A DNA stretch of 64,000 nucleotides from Chryseobacterium camelliae. GTDB lineage: Bacteria; Bacteroidota; Bacteroidia; Flavobacteriales; Weeksellaceae. Positions 45,232 through 55,454 of this stretch are shown here, in pieces (position 1 is the first letter of the stretch; each line of letters begins with the position of its first letter). The DNA is taken from positions 2,852,001 to 2,916,000 of the forward strand of contig NZ_JAUTAL010000001.1 in assembly GCF_030818575.1 (NCBI RefSeq). The letters are read 5' to 3'. A program made the position numbers and the translations under genes. A model generated the notes under the pieces. That model saw only the letters and a list, made by a program, of their open reading frames with translations, ran no database searches and had not been told where the DNA came from.

Positions 45232-48200
45232 TTAAAAATTAACTTTTACATTAAATGAGAAGTTTCTTGTTGTAGGCATAACTCCTGCTTGATATCCCTG
45301 CAAATTTCCAGATGACAATCCCGCTTCAGGATCAGCATAGGGTAAGTTCTTATGGATGATCCAAAGATTACTTCCTATTAAACTAAATGACATTCCCTGA
45401 ATAAATTTAGAGCCTAAAGCCTCTTTCGATAAGTTGTAGGTAATAGATGCTTCTCTCAGCTTTACATAACTTGCATCATAAACAAATGCAGCCGCTGGAG
45501 GATCTGTATTTAATACCTGGCTGGACCATGATTTATCTAACCTTACATTATTGGTTATGTATTGTCCGGGATTGTTAGGATCCGGGATAACCCCCTGCTG
45601 AATAATTCCACCACCGTTTGCCAAAGTATTCCTGATTGGATTACCTAAATCATTCAAGCCTACTGAATCAGCATATATACCTGTTCCGTAACCATATGCC
45701 TGATCTAAAGAAAATACTTTTCCTCCTTTCTTCATGTCAATTAAGAAACTCAAAGAAAGATTTTTATAAGTCACCGTATTTCTTAATCCTCCGAACCACT
45801 GGGCCTGATAGCTACCCAGATTATTATTGGTCGTAGTTGTCTTCATGTAAGCACCCGTGTCCGGATCAATTACTTTTTGTCCATCCGGAGCATAGATAAA
45901 ATCAGAGCCATAAATCGTTCCGTATAAACCTCCTAAAGGAGCATTCAAAGTAACCCCCCCTTGAGAAGTATTGGTTTGTAAAGCTAGGTTATCAACTCCG
46001 TTTTTCAGAGCTGTAACTGTTGTTTTCGGATTAGACCAGTTTGCTACCAAATTCCAAGAAAAGCTTTGAGATTTAATTGGAGTCAGCCTTAATGAAAGTT
46101 CAAATGCCTCGGTTCTTAAATTACCAATATTCTGTTTCTGCAATGTGGTACCGGATGCATAAGAAACAAGTACATTTGAAATTAGATTTTCGGAATCATT
46201 TTTATACCAGGTCGCATCAAAACCAATTCTGTTTTTTAAAAAGGATGTTTCGATACCAAATTCCATACTTTTCAATTTCTCGGCTACCAGATCTGGATTT
46301 TTTAGAACTGCGTTAAATTGATACACAGGTTGCGACCCAAACGGAGAGCCCGCCAAATAAGTATCTATCAACTGATTAGCATCCGTATCATTTCCTACAA
46401 CAGCGTAATTGGCTCGAGCTTTGGCAAAACTTAACCATGGCGCCTTGATTAAATTTGAGAATACAACACTACCAGAAACGGACGGGTACCAATACACATT
46501 ATTGCCCTTTGACAAAGCTGTACTTTGATCTCTTCTTATTGTTCCTTCCAGGTAATATGTATTTTTAAACCCTAGGCTAGCCTGGGCAAATAGTCCTATA
46601 ATCTGTTTACTTATATCAGTGGTTTGATTAAGTGGTCTTTCTTTAGAGTTTGATATGTCAAAATAATTGGGAACACTTAGCCCTCCTACAGTAGAATGAA
46701 TATCAGAATAAGCAGAATTATAGCGGATATTGGTACCAAGTACACCATTCAAATTAAAGTCCTCTGTAAGATCTTTCTTATAAGTACCAATGAAATCATA
46801 ATTCCTCTCAGATAATCTATAATTACTCAATTGATAGCCTGAAGGCTGAGGCGTGTTTGGATTAAGTCCGAAAATATTAGGAACAGATCCGTTAGCTTTT
46901 CTCTCTTCAGTAGTCATACTATAGCTATCATTACTTAATCTCATTAAGAAATTTAATTCTTTTGAAACATCATAACTCAAAGTAACATTGCCACTAAATC
47001 TGTCTCGACTGTCATTCTGATAGTTTTGATAGCGTTGAAAATAAATATTATCCCAATACTGTGGTGCAAGATTTGTAGGGCTTGTGATATTCCAGGTATA
47101 ATTCTGATGAGAGAGATTATAGAAATCTTCCTGTTGCTTGATATCAACATTTGTAGGCCACCATTGCCTAAAGCCTGACAATATATTACCATTATATCCA
47201 GTATCATTTCTTCCTTTGGTTTTCTGAGTAATATAATTGGCATACAAGGATGCTGTTAGCTTTTCTGTTATTTTATAAGATGCATTACCACCAAAATTAT
47301 TTTTCACCAATGAGCTATTTGGCATTATATCCGTAGCATCCTGATTCGTGTAATTAATTCTGTAAGTAGCTGTATTATCTCCTCCGCTAAGAGATATACT
47401 GTTTGTGAAGTTGGAACCATTTTTAAAGAATGAGATAGGCCCGTTCTTAGCCATAGTCCAAGGTGTTGCTTTACCATAGTTTGGAGAGCCCGGTATGAAT
47501 GCATCATATTGATAGACCAGTAAATTAGGGTCATAGCGAGGTCCATAAGAAGCATCACTTCCAAACCCTGCTGCTAAGCCGCCATTATAACTTCCCCATT
47601 CATCTTCTCCTACATATCCTTCACCATATTCCGTTTGATATTTAGGGAAAGTTGTCCTATCGATAGAAGAAATGGTAACTGAGCTAGAATACTCAACCCC
47701 GATTCCTTTTTGGTTCTTTTTACCTTTTTTAGTAGTAATAATGATCGCACCATTGGCAGCACGTGAACCATACAGAGCTGCTGCTGCTGCTCCTTTGAGT
47801 ACGTTGATGGTTTCTATATCATTTGGGTTAATGTCCGAGGCAGCATTACCATAGTCGATTCCATAACGTCCGGTAGCCTGACTGGATGTATTGATATTAT
47901 TGTTAATAATAGGAACACCATCAACAACAAATAAAGGCTGATTACTTCCCGAAAAAGACTTAAACCCTCTTAACACTACGTTAATAGAGCCTCCAAAATT
48001 TGTACTTTGCTTAATATCCATACCGGCAACCTGTCCGGATAGATTGTTCAGAAAATTTGGTGTCGGATTTTTATTGACGTCCTCTCCTTTTACTTCTTGG
48101 GTAGCATACCCCAACGATTTCTTCTCTCTTTTAATACCCAATGCAGTAACTACAACCCCTTCGATCTCCTGAGTTCTCACTGTATCAGACTTTTTTTCTT

Positions 48201-48267
48201 GAGCCTTAAATACAACTAGGGATGAAGATAGTACTAATGTAAGTATACCTACAGTTATTTTCTTCAT
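45232..48267 (-). CDS. susC: SusC/RagA-family TonB-linked outer-membrane transporter
   Basis: This 1011-residue TonB-dependent transporter has a signal peptide and a TonB-box-like EGVVVTALG near residue 37. The plug domain contains PNFLNNLSGQVAGMDIKQ, VLRGFKSFSGSNQPLFVVDGVP and NVLKGAAAAALYGSRAANGAIIITTKKG (outlined). A 22-strand barrel follows, with family marks in the last third and a final aromatic residue. The N-terminal carboxypeptidase-like domain common in SusC proteins is missing; the plug starts soon after the signal peptide. It is the first gene of the susC-susD pair; the substrate is unknown. Confidence 0.95.
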   Translation of the reverse strand: MKKITVGILTLVLSSSLVVFKAQEKKSDTVRTQEIEGVVVTALGIKREKKSLGYATQEVKGEDVNKNPTPNFLNNLSGQVAGMDIKQSTNFGGSINVVLRGFKSFSGSNQPLFVVDGVPIINNNINTSSQATGRYGIDYGNAASDINPNDIETINVLKGAAAAALYGSRAANGAIIITTKKGKKNQKGIGVEYSSSVTISSIDRTTFPKYQTEYGEGYVGEDEWGSYNGGLAAGFGSDASYGPRYDPNLLVYQYDAFIPGSPNYGKATPWTMAKNGPISFFKNGSNFTNSISLSGGDNTATYRINYTNQDATDIMPNSSLVKNNFGGNASYKITEKLTASLYANYITQKTKGRNDTGYNGNILSGFRQWWPTNVDIKQQEDFYNLSHQNYTWNITSPTNLAPQYWDNIYFQRYQNYQNDSRDRFSGNVTLSYDVSKELNFLMRLSNDSYSMTTEERKANGSVPNIFGLNPNTPQPSGYQLSNYRLSERNYDFIGTYKKDLTEDFNLNGVLGTNIRYNSAYSDIHSTVGGLSVPNYFDISNSKERPLNQTTDISKQIIGLFAQASLGFKNTYYLEGTIRRDQSTALSKGNNVYWYPSVSGSVVFSNLIKAPWLSFAKARANYAVVGNDTDANQLIDTYLAGSPFGSQPVYQFNAVLKNPDLVAEKLKSMEFGIETSFLKNRIGFDATWYKNDSENLISNVLVSYASGTTLQKQNIGNLRTEAFELSLRLTPIKSQSFSWNLVANWSNPKTTVTALKNGVDNLALQTNTSQGGVTLNAPLGGLYGTIYGSDFIYAPDGQKVIDPDTGAYMKTTTTNNNLGSYQAQWFGGLRNTVTYKNLSLSFLIDMKKGGKVFSLDQAYGYGTGIYADSVGLNDLGNPIRNTLANGGGIIQQGVIPDPNNPGQYITNNVRLDKSWSSQVLNTDPPAAAFVYDASYVKLREASITYNLSKEALGSKFIQGMSFSLIGSNLWIIHKNLPYADPEAGLSSGNLQGYQAGVMPTTRNFSFNVKVNF

Positions 48268-48358
48268 ATCAGATTAATTTTGTTAACACAAATTTGTAAA
48301 ACTTTTCTTAATAAATCACAACAAAAAACTATTCCTTTCATAGTATTTTAAATATCCA

Positions 48359-48366
48359 TAAATTTG
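48359..48366 (+). promoter_or_regulatory. -7 element of rnhB
   Basis: TAAATTTG matches TAnnTTTG, 24 nt before the rnhB ATG at 48391. Confidence 0.5.
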
Positions 48367-48390
48367 TATCATACAATTATTCATAAAATT

Positions 48391-48975
48391 ATGGAATTGC
48401 TAAAAAAATGGACCGATTGTTATATCGAAGCAGGTTGTGATGAAGTAGGAAGGGGATGTCTGAGCGGACCTGTAGTTGCAGCGGCCGTAATTATAGATGA
48501 TACCTTTGAACAAAACCTCATTAATGATTCAAAAAAATTAAATTTCAAAACCCGGCAGGAACTGGATATTTACATTAAGGAAAATGTGAGATGCTACGCC
48601 ATTGCTGAATTACCACCCGAATTCATAGACCAGCATAATATACTGAATGCCAGTATACATGCTATGCATAACGCTTTGGATAAACTGACAATCAAACCTG
48701 AATTCATTCTGGTTGACGGCAATCGGTTCCATCCTTACAATTATATTCCGCACCTGTGTATTGTACAGGGAGACTCAAAGATGCTGTCTATCGCTGCGGC
48801 TTCCATTCTCGCTAAAAATTACCGTGATCAGCTTATGATAAGCCTCCATGAAGAGCATCCTGAATATGGATGGAATACCAATTTCGGATATGCAACAAAA
48901 AAACACCAAGAAGCCCTGATTAAGCATGGTCCCACGAAATACCACAGGCGTTCTTTCCGATTGAAGTATGATTAA
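48391..48975 (+). CDS. rnhB: Ribonuclease HII
   Basis: This 194-residue cytoplasmic nuclease cuts the RNA strand of RNA-DNA hybrids and removes single ribonucleotides from DNA. Active-site motifs are CDEVGRGCLSGPV (Asp and Glu of the DEG pattern), LVDGN and the later AAASILAKNYRD, then HPEYGW. The length is normal. The ATG at 48391 is chosen over an in-frame TTG at 48364 because that one overlaps the -7 promoter box. It is transcribed divergently from susC. Confidence 0.95.
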   Translation: MELLKKWTDCYIEAGCDEVGRGCLSGPVVAAAVIIDDTFEQNLINDSKKLNFKTRQELDIYIKENVRCYAIAELPPEFIDQHNILNASIHAMHNALDKLTIKPEFILVDGNRFHPYNYIPHLCIVQGDSKMLSIAAASILAKNYRDQLMISLHEEHPEYGWNTNFGYATKKHQEALIKHGPTKYHRRSFRLKYD

Positions 48976-49040
48976 TTGTCAAGTGGAAGTGAGTTATAAC
49001 ATTTGAATCCGCATATATTGAAATTTATATGGATTCTAAA

Positions 49041-49073
49041 TAAAAAAGAGAAGCAATAATATTGCTTCTCTTT
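49041..49073 (-). terminator. Terminator of yidC
   Basis: The AAAGAGAAGCAAT/ATTGCTTCTCTTT hairpin (49045-49057 and 49061-49073) is followed on the minus strand by a T-run. It may also attenuate rnhB on the plus strand. Confidence 0.75.
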
Positions 49074-49097
49074 ACGTTATAAAAGATTTATATATTT

Positions 49098-50898
49098 CTA
49101 TTTCTTTTTTCCTCGCTGTTGTTCAGTAGCTTTTTGCTGCTCCTGAGCCTTCTCCATCATCTCTCTCATCCTTCTCTGGAACTTCCCTTCAGTTTTAGGC
49201 TTCTCTTTATTGGCCTGGATCTGTGCATGGATTTTCTTTTCATCCAGGATCCAGTATTTGATCACCAGAATGATCAGGATATTAATCGCATTCGATACGA
49301 AATAATACCATGAAAGACCGGATGCGGAAGTATTCAGGAAGAACAGGAAAGTAACCGGGAAAATATACATCAGTACTTTCATATTCGGCATTCCTTCCTG
49401 CTGAGGCTGCTGGATATTACCGGAAGTCATAATCGTGTAGATGAGAATGACAATGGTACAGGCAAGAGCAAAAATACTCAGGTGGTCCCCCCAGGAACGG
49501 AACTTTAAATGGCAATTTAATAAGATCATCATAGGCAGTAAGATCTTTGGCAAACCAGAATCCTTTCCCTCTCAAGTCAATGAAATTCGGGAAGAAGCGG
49601 AATAATGCATAGAAGATCGGGATCTGTACCAATGCCGGCAGACATCCCGCCATCTGGTTAACTCCTGCCTTACGGTATACTTCCATGGTAGCCTGCTGTT
49701 TCTTCATTGGATCTGCATCTTTCAGCTTGGCATTTACCTCATCGATTTCCGGACGGATCACACGCATCATAGCACTTAATTTATGCTGCTTGTACATGAT
49801 GGGTGAAAGGATCAGCTTAACCAAAATGGTCAGTACAAAGATCGCCCATCCTGCAGTTAAGCCCCATGAAGAGATAAAATTATAGATCGGAATAAAGAAT
49901 CCTCTGTTCATCCACCCGATAAAAGACCATCCTAACGGCAAGATTTCATCAAAGTTCTTATCATATGATTTCAGTAATGGCAAATCCAACGGCATGAAAT
50001 ACCAGGTAAAATCCTGGTTCAGTTCGCTGCCGGTCATTTGAACGAAACCTTCATAATTTAGCTTTTTCAGGTATTCGCCTTCTTCAATATTCTCCTGATT
50101 TCCTTTACTTTGGGTAAACCCGTTTTTAGCTTCAATCACAGAAGCGAAGAATTGCTGTTTCACTCCGATCCAGTTCAGCGTTTCTTTTTCTTCATCCATC
50201 GTAGTCCTTCCGTCATAATCATAATCTTTATAATTATTGAAGGCATACGAGAATTCTGAATGCGACTGCTCCTGAGCACGTCCTTTTTCAAGGTTCCTTA
50301 CACTATAATCCCAGATAAAGTCTGCTTTATTATCAGAAGTAATTTTAGCCAGCCCCTGAGTTCTTACTTTAAAATCAAGAGTATACTTTTCAAGCAATGT
50401 ATAGACGAATTGGATAACCGCTCCATTGTAGTTTGCAGTCATCGTTACGGTATTTCCATTTACTGAAGGGGTAAATACGAGGTCTTTGGTATTGATTACC
50501 TTTCCTGTTTTATCCTTGAACTGGAAACCGTAGTTGGAGTTATTCTTTGTAATCAGATACAGCGGAAGATCGGCATTATCTGTTTTGTGGTCGTATGCTT
50601 TGTATTTAGCCAGTTCCACTTTGGACACCTGCCCCCCCAGACTTGAAAATTCAATTTTCAGCTCATTATTGCCAAGACTGGCCGTCTGAATTGCTCCTGG
50701 CGTCACATTAGGGTTGATATTACTGGCCTGAGTCGGTTTCACAGCATTTTTTACCTGTTCGGTTTTCTGTTGCTGAGCCTTTGCCTGTTCTTCTTTCGAT
50801 TGCTTATTCTGAAAATAAAACATAAATCCGAAGAGGACAAGACATAACACCGCAAAACTGATCATTTGACTTTTATCAAGTCCGTTGTTCTGTTGCAT
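49098..50898 (-). pseudogene. yidC: Membrane protein insertase YidC, interrupted by a one-base insertion in a G-run
   Basis: This is the insertase that places proteins in the inner membrane. The N-terminal part (signal helix at ~12-30, large periplasmic domain, then the conserved helices around ILSPIMYKQHKLSAM and GCLPALVQIPIFYALFRFF) runs to a break at a run of six G on the minus strand (49487-49492). With five G the reading continues as FLGDHLSIFALAC into the last helices and the basic tail ending EQQRGKKK, making 599 residues. The downstream frame is otherwise intact. A sequencing error is the most likely cause, since yidC is essential. Confidence 0.87.
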
Positions 50899-51105
50899 TT
50901 TATTTTAATTAAAATTTTTAAATGTATTCCTTTTATTTAACCACCAATCACGACACTTAAAGTTGTAAATCTTTTCAAGTTCAATGCGTTTCGTTTCTTT
51001 TGCGGTTGTAAACTTTCAATTTAAAATGTACATCAAATGACATACAATTTGGAGTCGACAAAAATACTGTTTTTTTATCAAAACTCTATGCTATAATGCA
51101 TTACT

Positions 51106-51151
51106 ATATAATAAACTCAGGCTGAGAATAATCAGTCTGAGTTTATTATAT
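51106..51151 (-). terminator. Long inverted repeat after pyrG
   Basis: A hairpin of about 18 bp (one mismatch), with arms around ATAATAAACTCAG and CTGAGTTTATTAT, has loop GAATAA. The ends are AT-rich without a clean T-run. It probably ends pyrG. Confidence 0.6.
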
Positions 51152-51170
51152 GACGTTTTGCTGTCTGCAA

Positions 51171-52784
51171 TTACTTTACTTCTTTTCCACAGGCCTTGAT
51201 AAAGGCTCTGAAAAGAGGATGCGGCGTGGCTACGGTACTCTTATATTCCGGATGGTACTGTACACCGATGTAGAAAGGATGATCCGGCATTTCCAGTGCT
51301 TCTACAAGTCCGGTCTCAGGATTGGTCCCGGTTGCATGGAATCCGTTCATCTCAAATTCACCGATATAATCACTGTTGAATTCATATCTGTGACGGTGTC
51401 TTTCTGTAATATTCTTGCTTCCGTACACATCATGTAAAGCAGAACCGTTTTTCAAGGCACACTTCCAGGCCCCCAGACGCATGGTTCCACCTTTATCCAC
51501 CACATTTTTCTGTTCCTCCATCAATGAAATTACAGGATGTTCGGTAGACGTATCAAATTCCATAGAGTTAGCCTTGGAATATCCTAATACATTTCTGGCG
51601 AATTCAATCGTCATGATCTGCATCCCCAGACAGATTCCCAGCATAGGAACCTTATGTTCACGGGCATACTGTGCCGTAAGCACTTTTCCTTCAATACCGC
51701 GGTCTCCGAATCCCGGTGCAATCAGGATTCCGTTCACTCCGGCAAGGGTATTTTTAACATTTTCCTCGGTAATATCCCCACTGTATACCCATCTGATCTT
51801 CACTTCGGTTTCCAGGTCGGCACCGGCATGCTTAAATGCTTCAGCAATGGAAATATAAGAATCCTGAAGGGAAACATATTTTCCTACCAGGGCAATTTCA
51901 ATCGATTTTTTAGGGTTCTGGAATTTCTTAAGGAAACTTTTCCAGTCCTTAAGATCAGCTTCTTTATCACTTTTCAGATCCAGTTCCTTTAAAACCACAT
52001 CATCAAAATTCTGCTTCTGAAGATACATCGGCACTTCATAAATGGTTTCCAGGTCCTTGCATTCTATCACATTGTCCAGCGGAACATTACAGAACTGTGC
52101 AAGTTTCGCTCTCTGGTCTTTCGGAATTTTATGTTCCGTCCTGCATACCAGGACATCAGCCATGATACCGCTTTCCATCAGCTGGCGGACAGAGTGCTGG
52201 GAAGGTTTAGTTTTCAGCTCCCCGCTTGATGCCAGGTAAGGCAGTAAAGTAAGATGAATTACCATCGAATTCTTTTCTCCCAATTCCCATTTCAGCTGGC
52301 GCACTGTTTCGATATACGGCAAGGATTCAATATCCCCTACTGTACCACCAATTTCGGTAATGATGATATCATAATTTTGTTTAGAAAGGATTTTAATCCT
52401 TCGCTTAATTTCATTGGTAATGTGAGGAATTACCTGCACTGTTTTTCCCAGGAAGTCTCCTTTTCTTTCCTTTTCAATAACAGTCTGGTAAATTTTCCCT
52501 GTGGTAACGTTGTTATTTTGAGAAGTAGGAGCGTCCAGATAACGCTCATAATGACCTAAATCCAGATCCGTTTCCGCACCATCTTCGGTTACATAGCATT
52601 CTCCGTGTTCATAAGGATTAAGGGTTCCCGGGTCGATATTAATATACGGATCAAGCTTTTGAATCGTCACGTTGAAACCGCGTGATTTTAGCAGAAGCCC
52701 CAGAGAGGCAGATACGATTCCTTTCCCCAAAGATGAAGTTACACCTCCTGTCACAAAGATGTACTTTGTATTCTTTTTACTCAT
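51171..52784 (-). CDS. pyrG: CTP synthase
   Basis: This 537-residue enzyme makes CTP from UTP with glutamine as nitrogen donor. The synthetase domain has the P-loop-like FVTGGVTSSLGKGI and the UTP-site region IDPGTLNPYEHGE. The C-terminal glutamine amidotransferase domain has the oxyanion-type GFGDRGIEGK, the nucleophile in GICLGMQ and the His-Glu pair in QYHPEYKS. The ATG at 52784 is used; an upstream TTG at 52802 lies within the promoter. It is preceded by a good promoter and followed by a long hairpin. Confidence 0.97.
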   Translation of the reverse strand: MSKKNTKYIFVTGGVTSSLGKGIVSASLGLLLKSRGFNVTIQKLDPYINIDPGTLNPYEHGECYVTEDGAETDLDLGHYERYLDAPTSQNNNVTTGKIYQTVIEKERKGDFLGKTVQVIPHITNEIKRRIKILSKQNYDIIITEIGGTVGDIESLPYIETVRQLKWELGEKNSMVIHLTLLPYLASSGELKTKPSQHSVRQLMESGIMADVLVCRTEHKIPKDQRAKLAQFCNVPLDNVIECKDLETIYEVPMYLQKQNFDDVVLKELDLKSDKEADLKDWKSFLKKFQNPKKSIEIALVGKYVSLQDSYISIAEAFKHAGADLETEVKIRWVYSGDITEENVKNTLAGVNGILIAPGFGDRGIEGKVLTAQYAREHKVPMLGICLGMQIMTIEFARNVLGYSKANSMEFDTSTEHPVISLMEEQKNVVDKGGTMRLGAWKCALKNGSALHDVYGSKNITERHRHRYEFNSDYIGEFEMNGFHATGTNPETGLVEALEMPDHPFYIGVQYHPEYKSTVATPHPLFRAFIKACGKEVK

Positions 52785-52799
52785 TAGATTAGGTTTGTG

Positions 52800-52830
52800 C
52801 AAAGTTATGGGAAAAAGAAATACAAAGCAA
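52800..52830 (-). promoter_or_regulatory. Promoter of pyrG
   Basis: On the minus strand there is TTG (52830-52828), 20 nt, then TAACTTTG (52807-52800), a good TTG-N20-TAnnTTTG match just before the start. Confidence 0.65.
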
Positions 52831-52916
52831 TTGTGTTGAGCTTTTAAATCGAAAGAAAAACTGGAATTATTATCGGGAAGGGCTGATCTGTCCGGAAGTT
52901 CAGGCCATCAGTGCAT

Positions 52917-52948
52917 AAAAAAAGGTTTTCAAAAATGAAAACCTTTTA
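52917..52948 (-). terminator. Terminator of the YceI gene
   Basis: The AAAAGGTTTTC/GAAAACCTTTT stem (52920-52930 and 52937-52947) is followed by a T-run on the minus strand. Confidence 0.8.
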
Positions 52949-52972
52949 CTAAACTAAATTAATTTATGAAAA

Positions 52973-53542
52973 CTATTGTCTGATTAATTCAAAATATAGA
53001 TTAACATCAACATCTTTTGCAACTCCTGCCCCTGTAGGATCATATTTAATATTATAATCCAGACGGTTTACTTTAAATGCGGTCTGGAAACCTAATACTT
53101 CTTTTCCCTGCTGGTTTTTGGTAATTCCTCCAAATGTTACCGGAACACTAACTTCCTTAACGACATCTTTAATCTTCAGTTTCCCTTTCAATACATATGA
53201 ATTATTCTTTCCTTTGGTAATGGAAGTTGATTCAAAAGTCATCTGCGGATATTTTTCTGCATCAAAGAAATCGGCACTTTTCAAATGCTTGTCTCTCATT
53301 TCAACATTGGTGTTGATAGAATTCACGTCTACCATAAAAGACATGGAAGCACCATCAATGCTGTTCCCCTGAGTTGTCACTTTCCCGTCGAACTTATCAA
53401 ACCTTCCCTGCACAAAACTGATCCCCATATGCTTGATGTTGAAATTAACAGAAGAATGCATTGGGTCTACCTGCCAGACAGTCTGGGCAAAACCTACCAC
53501 ACTTAAAAGTGCAAATACAAAAGTTAAAAATACCTTTTTCAT
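52973..53542 (-). CDS. YceI-family periplasmic protein
   Basis: This 189-residue secreted protein has a signal peptide (cleavage near GFAQ) and a YceI-type lipocalin-like barrel. The family pattern starts TVWQVDPMHSSVNFNIKHMG and runs through KGKLKIKDVVKEVSVPVTFG to FKVNRLDYNI. YceI proteins bind polyisoprenoid or amphipathic lipids in the periplasm. The ligand here is unknown. It is monocistronic, with a -7 box upstream and a terminator downstream. Confidence 0.93.
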   Translation of the reverse strand: MKKVFLTFVFALLSVVGFAQTVWQVDPMHSSVNFNIKHMGISFVQGRFDKFDGKVTTQGNSIDGASMSFMVDVNSINTNVEMRDKHLKSADFFDAEKYPQMTFESTSITKGKNNSYVLKGKLKIKDVVKEVSVPVTFGGITKNQQGKEVLGFQTAFKVNRLDYNIKYDPTGAGVAKDVDVNLYFELIRQ

Positions 53543-54044
53543 TGTAATTTTTTTTGATTAAATTATTGATGCAAAGGTATGCGGGCGAATAGGATCTCGT
53601 CTTGATGTATGTTATTTTTTTGATGCTGGTGAAATTATTTTTGAGTACAGCGCATGACGCAGGCATATGATACAAAATATGGCCAAAGCGATCATCAGGA
53701 TTTTAAAAATAAGCAAATGGATTATTTCCTTGAATCATTAAGGATAGCAAATAAATGATTTCAAATAAAATTGCAGCTCTTGATATGGTATAATAGCTTT
53801 TTCTAAAAAATAACTATTGTTGACAATCCTATTATAATAATTATCGAACAACATATCAGGATAATAAAGAATACATTCCGTAGCTGCCTCCCGGTAATTT
53901 TAAAAATTTTATAGCCCTGTCAGTAAATAGGGCACTACAAAAGGACATTACCCAAAAATAATCAAGCTTTAAAAAATAGTTTTCATGATGAAAATTAACT
54001 AAAATCCCAAACAGAAATCCAAAAAAAATTTTGAACTTCGCAGT
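53543..54044. other. Intergenic region, 502 bp, AT-rich
   Basis: This region lies between the divergent YceI and radA genes. I see no convincing gene. A short hydrophobic reading (53636-53695, minus, about 19 residues) lacks a good start signal. The right part has no clear TAnnTTTG box for radA. Confidence 0.5.
53573..53580 (-). promoter_or_regulatory. -7 element of the YceI gene
   Basis: The minus-strand sequence TACCTTTG matches TAnnTTTG, about 31 nt before the start codon. Confidence 0.45.
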
Positions 54045-55394
54045 ATGGCAAAATTAAGAACAGCATATTTCTGTCAGAACTGCGGTGCACAATACTCCCA
54101 GTGGATGGGGCAGTGCAAAAGCTGCGGGCAATGGAATACTTTAGTGGAGGAAGTTATTGAAAAACCGTCTAACAGGAGCCTTCCTTCCGCCAGGTCAAAA
54201 CAGCATGTCATCAACATCATAGAAGTGGAAACCAGTGAGGAACCGCGAATTAAAACCCCGTCCGAAGAGCTTAACAGGGTTCTGGGCGGAGGAATTGTCC
54301 TGGGATCGGTGACACTCATCGGGGGTGAACCGGGGATCGGAAAGTCGACCCTGCTTCTGCAGCTGGCCCTGAAGATGAAGAAAAAGATCTTCTATGTATC
54401 AGGTGAGGAAAGTGCTTCTCAGATTAAAATGAGGGCCGACAGGCTAACAGAAATCCAAAACCCCAACTGCTTTCTCTATACAGAAACTTCACTGGAAAAA
54501 ATACTTCAGGAAGCGAAAAAGCTGGACCCTGACTTTATCATCATCGATTCCATACAGACGTTGCAGTCGCAGCTTATCGAAAGTTCACCGGGAACGGTAT
54601 CGCAGATCAGGGAATGCTCCAATGAGATTATTAAATACGCTAAAGAAAACAATACACCGGTATTTCTGGTTGGACATATCACCAAAGACGGACAGATTGC
54701 AGGCCCAAAGGTATTGGAACATATGGTGGATGTGGTCCTGAACTTCGATGGTGACCGTAACCACCTTTTCAGGCTGCTGAGGGCTAATAAAAACCGTTTC
54801 GGTTCCACTGCCGAGATCGGAATCTATGAAATGGTTTCGCAGGGACTAAAAGAAATCAAAAATCCTTCTGAGATCCTGATCACCAAAAAATCTGAGGAAC
54901 TTTCCGGAAATTCGGTAGCCGTAACACTGGAGGGTAACCGGCCGATGCTGCTGGAAATCCAGGCACTGGTGAGCACCGCTGTATACGGAACGCCCCAAAG
55001 AAGCTCCACCGGATTTGACGCCAAGAGACTGAATATGCTTCTGGCTGTCCTGGAAAAAAGAGCAGGTTTCCAGCTGGGAGCCAAAGATGTCTTCCTGAAT
55101 ATTACCGGAGGCATAAAAACGGACGATCCGGCACTGGACCTGGCGGTTGTTGCCTCTATCCTGTCTTCCAATGAGGATATTGCGGTATCTGAACATTACT
55201 GCTTTGCGGGGGAAATCGGGCTTAGCGGGGAGATCCGTCCGATTGCACAGGCTGAACAAAGGATTACTGAAGCCGAAAAGTTAGGTTATGAGAAAATCTT
55301 CATTTCCAATCTCAATAAACTTCCGAAGAAAAAATTCGGGATTAAGATTGAAGAAGTGAGCAAGATTGAAGATTTTCATGAAAGACTTTTTTAA
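54045..55394 (+). CDS. radA: DNA repair protein RadA
   Basis: This 449-residue RecA-like ATPase drives branch migration in recombination. An N-terminal zinc finger has C10, C13, C24 and C27 (CQNCGAQYSQWMGQCKSCGQW in part). The Walker A motif GEPGIGKST is at residues 94-102, with the RadA-specific KNRFG motif further on. A Lon-protease-like C-terminal domain (NITGGIKTDDPALDLAVVAS) completes the normal architecture. It is followed directly by a promoter for the next gene. Confidence 0.97.
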   Translation: MAKLRTAYFCQNCGAQYSQWMGQCKSCGQWNTLVEEVIEKPSNRSLPSARSKQHVINIIEVETSEEPRIKTPSEELNRVLGGGIVLGSVTLIGGEPGIGKSTLLLQLALKMKKKIFYVSGEESASQIKMRADRLTEIQNPNCFLYTETSLEKILQEAKKLDPDFIIIDSIQTLQSQLIESSPGTVSQIRECSNEIIKYAKENNTPVFLVGHITKDGQIAGPKVLEHMVDVVLNFDGDRNHLFRLLRANKNRFGSTAEIGIYEMVSQGLKEIKNPSEILITKKSEELSGNSVAVTLEGNRPMLLEIQALVSTAVYGTPQRSSTGFDAKRLNMLLAVLEKRAGFQLGAKDVFLNITGGIKTDDPALDLAVVASILSSNEDIAVSEHYCFAGEIGLSGEIRPIAQAEQRITEAEKLGYEKIFISNLNKLPKKKFGIKIEEVSKIEDFHERLF

Positions 55395-55424
55395 TTGTAA
55401 TCTACAGATTAATAGTTATATTTG
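55395..55424 (+). promoter_or_regulatory. Promoter of the metalloprotease gene
   Basis: TTG (55395-55397), 19 nt, then TATATTTG (55417-55424) is an exact TTG-N19-TAnnTTTG promoter just after radA, 31 nt before the start codon. Confidence 0.7.
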
Positions 55425-55454
55425 TAAAGCTACAACCTTACTCTAAAACAAATC

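Noticed and set aside
53636..53695. Short hydrophobic peptide gene on the minus strand
   Set aside because: About 19 residues with no good upstream signal; composition alone is not enough.
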